Made by a program: the position numbers and the translations under genes. Positions 58,938 through 64,000 of a stretch of 64,000 bases of DNA are shown here, piece after piece. A model generated the notes under the pieces. That model saw only the letters and a list, made by a program, of their open reading frames with translations, was not told the origin of the DNA and did no database searches. Every line of letters starts with the position of its first letter. Position 1 is the stretch's first letter. Source of the DNA: Eucalyptus grandis. Its lineage: Eukaryota > Streptophyta > Magnoliopsida > Myrtales > Myrtaceae. Where the stretch lies: positions 37,845,516 through 37,909,515 of the forward strand of contig NC_052615.1 of assembly GCF_016545825.1 (NCBI RefSeq), in the 5' to 3' direction.

Positions 58938-60632
58938 ATGGCTAGTATGCTAGCACCGTGGCTGGTGGAAGGGCAAAGCAATACCCGACCACTCTACTTT
59001 GATGGAAAGGATTACAACATCTGGAAGAACAAGATGAAAGCTTTCCTACGATCAAAGGATCCTCTGGAATGGGATGTTGTAGAAAAAGGAATTACTCCTA
59101 AAGCTGCATCAGTCTCTGAAAGAGGGAAAGAAACTGTTGAGACCAGCGGAATGACTCAGGAAGAGATAATCAAGAGACAAGCACTCGATGCAAAAGCAAT
59201 TTACTCTTTATATTGTGCTTTGTCACCAACTGAATATAACATAATATCTTCTTGTGTTACAGCAAAAGAAGTTTGGGATAGATTACATATCACCTATGAA
59301 GGAACAGATTGAGTGAAGGAAACCAGAATTAACATTCTCCTCGGTCAATATGAAGCCTTCAAAATGAAACCAGGAGAATCTATAATTGACATGTTTAGCC
59401 GTTTTATAGATATTGTCAATGGTTTTGAGAATCAAGGACAAACAATTTCAGATCCCATGAAGGTAAACAAGCTACTGCGTGGACTCTCCAAGGATTGGAA
59501 TCACATAAAGACTTCAATAAGAGAGACGCAAAGAATTATGCCACTATCTCGTCGACGGCTGATTGGAACTCTTCATCTTATGAAGTGGAACGAATTAATG
59601 AAGACGAAGATCCAAAAGGTAAGAAATCCATTGCATTAAAATCAAATGATGATTCGATGATACAGATTCTGAAGATGATATGGACGATGAGGAGCTTGCT
59701 CTCATGATAAGAAGATTCAGATCAATAGAAAAGGAAGAAGGTTCAACTCAAAGAAACAAAGTTTTCAAAGACAGCAGACCAAGTCTCGTGATGATGAGGA
59801 ACCAAACAAAGATGTAGTTTGCTTTGAATGTAAGAAAAAAGGGACACATCAGACCCAACTGTCCTCTTCTGAAGAAGAAGAGAGGAAAAGCTGAAAAGTT
59901 TCGAAAAGCTCTCAAAGCCGAAACCTGGAGTGATATAGAGTGTGAAGAAAGTGATAATGAATATGCCAACCTATGTCGATGGCACAATCGGACTCGGACT
60001 CGATTCTGGATCGGACTCGGACAGTGAATTTGAGGCAAGTAATTTTAAAATTCCTGTCAAAGTTTCTAAATACATTGATGAACTGTGTTTTAGTCTTAAG
60101 ACTTCTCTCAAAAGAATTTCCGAACTTAAAAGGAAAACTCAGCTCTAAAACAAAAGGAAAATGTTTTAGAAGAAAAAGTTAAAAGTTTAGACTTGAATGT
60201 TTCCACTCTTAAAGCAAATGAAGATAATCTTTTAAAAGAAAATGCCCTTTTAAAAATGACTTATCAAATATTTCAAAGAAATTTTCAATAGGGTCCGAAA
60301 AACTTGAAAAAATTCTTTCAGCTCAAAGACCTTACTTCAATAAGTCCGGTCTAGGTATGACAGCAGAAACAATTCCCTTGATTGATTTTCCTAAAGTAAA
60401 AGAAAGAATTAAGGAAAGACCCTCGAGAGAGGCTTACAAAAATCATTTCAAGAAAGTTTTTGTAAAGTCTGTAGGTCGAAAAGCCCTCAGGTGTTCAAAG
60501 TGCAACAGTCCGGATCACTTTGAAAAAGAGTGTCCTATGGTTTGGAAACCTGTTAAGAAAGTATGGGCTAATACTGTTTATCTTACTAACACCAAAGGAC
60601 CCAAGAAAATTTGGGTACCAAAGAAAGCTTGA
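58938..60632 (+). pseudogene. gag: copia gag with two zinc knuckles, broken
   Basis: Opens MASMLAPWLVEGQSNTRPLY and follows the UBN2-type gag layout (YFDGKDYNIWKNKMKAFL). An in-frame TGA lies at 59310-59312, a frameshift near 59530, and another in an A run within the first knuckle (about 59820-59865). The second knuckle CSKCNSPDHFEKEC lies in the frame 60357-60632, which closes at GPKKIWVPKKA. Confidence 0.8.
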
Positions 60633-60645
60633 GACTCTCCTTTAA

Positions 60646-61839
60646 ATGCAAGTCTCCGTCAAGAAAAAGGTAAAGTGGTATCTTGACAGTGGATGCTCAA
60701 GACACATGACAAGAGACTCAAATTGCTTCATAAAGCTTGTTCAAGTAAATGGTGGAAAAGTTTCATTTGGAGGGAACAACAAAGGAAGTATTGTGGGATT
60801 TGGAACTGTGAAAATTGGAAATCTCACAATAAGTAATGTTTTCCTAGTGGAAGGACTCAATTACAATCTTCTCAAAGATTAGCCAATTGTGTGATACTAG
60901 TTTTAAGATCTTCTTTCAAGAAGGAACATGTTCGAACCAAGAAAGACTCTACTCGCCTTTCATGGGTCAAAGACATGGAAATATCTATCTTCTGGATGTG
61001 AAACCAAATGAATCGCAATGCCTAATCTCAATTCAAGACGAAGCAAACTTATGGCACATAAAGCTTGGTCATGTCAACATGAAGCAATTAGCCAAAATCT
61101 CATCAAAGCAGCTTGTTCGAGGTCTACCCAAATTACCATACCAAAAGACTGATCCATGCACTCCATGTATTCTGGGAAAGTAGGTAAGAAATTCATTTAA
61201 GCCAATAAATGATGTCTCTACTAATCATGTACTACAGTTGCTGCATATGGATCTCTTCGGACCAACCAGAACCCAGAGTGTTGGAGGTAAAAAATATTGC
61301 CTAGTAATTGTGGACGATTACTCCCGCTTTACTTGGGTATATTTCCTTGCAAGTAAGTCCAAAACCTTCTCGTATTTTGAAAAATTTGCTAAAAAGGTTC
61401 AAAATGAAAAAGGATATGTTATCTCAAGTATAAGAACAGATCATGGAGGTAAATTTGAAAATCAAGATTTTACAAAATTTTGTGATGAATCGGCTTTAAG
61501 CATGTGTTCTCCTCTCCATATACTCCTCAACAAAATGGAGTTGTGGAAAGAAAGAATAGATCTCTTCAAGAAATGGCTAGAACTCTTTTAATTGAAAGTA
61601 AGATTTCTTCACGATTTTGGGCTGAAGTTGTTTCAACAGCGTGCTATATCATCAATAGAGTCTTCTTAAGACCTATTCTAGAGAAAACCCCTTATGAGTT
61701 ATTCAAAGGTAAGACGCCTATTGTTTCATACTTTCATGTGTTCGGTTGCAAATGCTTTATATTGAAAAATGCAAAAGATCGAGTTGGTAAGTTTGAAGAA
61801 AGATCGATGAAGGCATCTTCCTTGGATATTCTACATTAA
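60646..61839 (+). pseudogene. pol: copia protease and integrase, broken
   Basis: Protease motif WYLDSGCSRHMT in 60646-60882. GAG-pre-integrase LWHIKLGHVNMKQLA and the zinc-finger remnant in 60887-61183. Integrase core in 61238-61591 (HMDLFGPT, VDDYSRFTWVYFL, RTDHGGKFEN), then in a shifted frame 61504-61839 (YTPQQNGVVERKNR). Frame changes at about 60885, 61184 and 61510-61540. Confidence 0.85.
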
Positions 61840-62131
61840 GCAAAGCCTACAGAGTCTATAACAAGAAGAGCCAGTCTGTGGAGGAGTCAATGAATGTCAA
61901 ATTTCAAGACTTTACGCAAGATGAATCCAGTCAGACTCATCATGAAGAGTCTGAACCTGCTCCAGACCCTCCAAAGCTTACAACTCAAGTAGCATCTTAG
62001 ACTTTAGAAGACCAGCATCAAGCTGTTCGTGAAGATTCAAATAAAGAAAGAGATCATCAACCAGACAAATCAACCAAGAATCGGAAGCATAAGTCCAAAT
62101 CATCCCAAAGATCTCATTATCGGCGAAATTA

Positions 62132-63717
62132 ATGAAGGAATTCGCACCAGATCCAAAAGGCGTGAAGAGTCTAGTCTTTGTGGCTCTCATTTCTGAAATT
62201 GAACCAAAGAGCATAGAAGAAGCTTTATCTAATGAAAGTTGGATTGAAGCTATGCAAGAAGAGCTCAGACAGTTCAACATTAATGATGTCTGGGAATTGA
62301 CATCTAAACCAAAAGGTAAAACTGTTATTGGAGCTAAATGGGTGTTCAGGAACAAGATGAATGAGAAAGGAAGAGTCGTACGAAACAAAGCAAGACTCGT
62401 GGCCAAGGGATATACGCAAGAAGAAGGAATAGACTATGATGAGACTTACGCACCGGAGCGAGGTTAGAAGCTATTCGACTATTACTTGCATTTGCTTGTT
62501 ACAAAAATTTCAGGTTATTCCAAATGGACGTCAAAAGTGCCTTCCTAAATGGATTTATCCATGAGGAAGTTTATGTGGAACAACCACCAGGGTTTGAAGA
62601 CCCAAAGAAGCCAGACTTAGTCTTCAGACTGAAAAAGGCCTTGTATGGTTTAAAGCAAGCACCTCGAGCTTGGTGCGACAGGCTAAGTAAGTTCTTAATA
62701 CAAAATGGTTTTGTCAAAGGTAAAGTAGATACTACTTTATTTATCAAAAAGGAAAACAAATTTTTTTTACTTGTTCAAATTTATGTGGATGATATTATTT
62801 TTGGATCCTCTAATGAAAGTCTCAGGCAAGAAATTTTCTAAGTCTATGCGGGACGAGTTTGAAATGAGTATGATGGGAGAGTTAACATTCTTTCTTGGTC
62901 TTCAAGTAAAACAATTGAAAGAAGGAACTTTTATTTATCAAGAAAAATATGCTAATGATCTTGTCAAAAGGTTTGGACTGGAAAAGTGCAAAAAGACCGA
63001 CATACCAATGTCAAGTTCTTTGAAGATAGACAAAGATGAAGAAGGGAAGAAAGTTGATCAAAAGCTGTACAGAGCATCATTGGTTCACTTCTTTATCTTA
63101 CTGCTTCTAGACTTGACATTTTGTTGAGTGTTTGCATCTGTGCTAGGTTTCAATCAGATCCTAGAGAATCCCATCTCAGTGCTGCGAAACGTATTATTAA
63201 ATACGTTGCTTCATCTTCAAGCATCGGTCTTTGGTATCCTAAGAAGGGAGACTTTAATCTTCCGGATATTCAGGACGCAGATCTGGCCGGTTGCGGAGTT
63301 GATAGAAAGAGCACTTCGGGAACTTGCCAGTTGCTTGGAAGCAGGACAGTGTCTTGGTTTTCAAGGAAACAAAGCATTGTGGCTCTCTCAACAACAGAAG
63401 CAGAGTATGTAGCTCTTGGAAGTTGCTGTTTGCAAATTCTATGGATAAAACAACAGCTACAAGACTTTGGAATTGAAGACTCATGCACAGAGATTAGATG
63501 TGACAACACCAGCGCAATCAATCTCACTAAAAATCCAATCATTCACTCAAGAGCAAAGCATATAGAGATTCGACATCAATTCATTAGAGATCATGTTCAA
63601 AATGGAGAAATCTCGATTCAATTTGTTGATTCAAAAAAATCAACTAGCGGATATATTCACAAAGCCTTTGGAGAAAAATCAATTCGATTTTATCCGTTCC
63701 GAGACTCAACATTTTGA
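62132..63717 (+). pseudogene. pol: copia reverse transcriptase and RNase H, broken
   Basis: RT start W-E-L region and GAKWVFRNK in 62132-62467. MDVKSAFLNG and KALYGLKQAPRAW in 62524-62841, with the active-site box YVDD at about 62782-62793. Then 62771-63127 in a shifted frame (FLGLQVKQL). RNase H is in 63121-63717 with STTEAEYVAL and IRCDNTSAINL, closing with HIEIRHQFIRD. Frame changes near 62460, 62835 and 63120. Confidence 0.88.
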
Positions 63718-64000
63718 AGCTTGAGGAAGTTAAAGTCTAGAGACTCTCCAACCCTCAGACTCAGACATTCATGGCTATAGACTGTAAGTTGTTATTTTAT
63801 TCAATCTCAAAAAGGTACGATCATTAGTTCAGCTAATTTATAATTTCCATGAAAAACTGAATCTTGTCTTTTCAAAAAGATTAACTTCTATTTGGCAATT
63901 ATTGATTTTAAAAGAGGCGTCGGTTCATTTTCCTTTATGTCGATTGGTTTTTCCTTTTTAAACTGAGTTATATATATATAGTTTTCCTCGCTTAAACTTC
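63718..64000. other. 3' untranslated part of the copia element
   Basis: Non-coding, AT-rich. No LTR start or clear polypurine tract yet. Confidence 0.4.

Larger units (their letters stand above)
57962..64000 (+). mobile_element. Ty1/copia LTR retrotransposon, 3' end outside the window
   Basis: A 914-bp 5' LTR, tRNA-Met primer site, then gag, protease, integrase, RT and RNase H in copia order, on the plus strand. The pol frame ends at 63717. No second LTR start (tgttggagaaatc) appears before 64000, so the 3' LTR lies beyond the window. Stops and frameshifts make it non-autonomous as read. It is inserted into copy 2 of the caulimovirid-like array. The bases before it (ccttt, 57957-57961) are the expected target duplication. 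Confidence 0.9.

Noticed and set aside
1..64000. CRISPR arrays, operons, ribosome binding sites and rRNA genes
   Set aside because: The sequence is eukaryotic nuclear DNA, and none of these patterns appear.

Overview
This window looks like nuclear DNA of a dicot plant. It is AT-rich and intron-bearing, with GT-AG splice sites and genes far apart among repeats. The repeats include LINE, SINE, Ty1/copia, pararetrovirus-like and many terminal-inverted-repeat elements. The repeat styles (roughly 0.5-1 kb elements with a GC-rich 'ggtcgccggcc' core, and elements edged by 'tccaaaaagt...taa') remind me of Myrtaceae such as Eucalyptus. That is an impression, not a proof.

Four protein genes are supported, all on the minus strand. 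(1) 2359-3143: a two-exon precursor of an RGF/GOLVEN/CLEL secreted peptide hormone, ending in a 13-residue mature-peptide motif. (2) 19029-26301: an eight-exon VAP27-type ER membrane protein of 238 aa with a 4.6 kb intron. (3) 33676-34683: a 335-aa protein with a plastid-like N-terminus and five membrane segments, family not recognised with certainty. (4) 36749-39106: a three-exon SPX phosphate-sensing protein of 265 aa, whose promoter has a TATA box and two perfect PHR1-binding (P1BS) sites. A decayed duplicate of the 5' three quarters of the VAP gene lies at 28243-29465.

Layout: 1-19 kb holds the peptide gene and then mostly repeats (TIR elements, a foldback element at 6.6-7.4 kb, a 5'-truncated LINE with a perfect 12-bp target duplication at 14.9-16.1 kb). 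19-39 kb is the gene-bearing part. 39-48 kb has no recognisable gene but carries a dispersed 0.55 kb direct repeat.

48.5-58 kb is a head-to-tail array of a caulimovirid-like reverse-transcribing element. It has a zinc-knuckle coat protein, aspartic protease, RT and RNase H, but no integrase and no movement protein that I can see. The second copy is hit by two inverted solo copia LTRs, each with a 5-bp target duplication, and then by a copia element of the same LTR family. That copia element starts at 57962 and runs off the window.

The most notable observations are the short (about 4.7 kb) repeat unit of the caulimovirid-like array, a systematic CAG/CTG-versus-CG difference between its two copies that looks like a base-calling artefact at CHG-methylated sites, the easily missed RGF gene, and the paired P1BS sites at the SPX gene.
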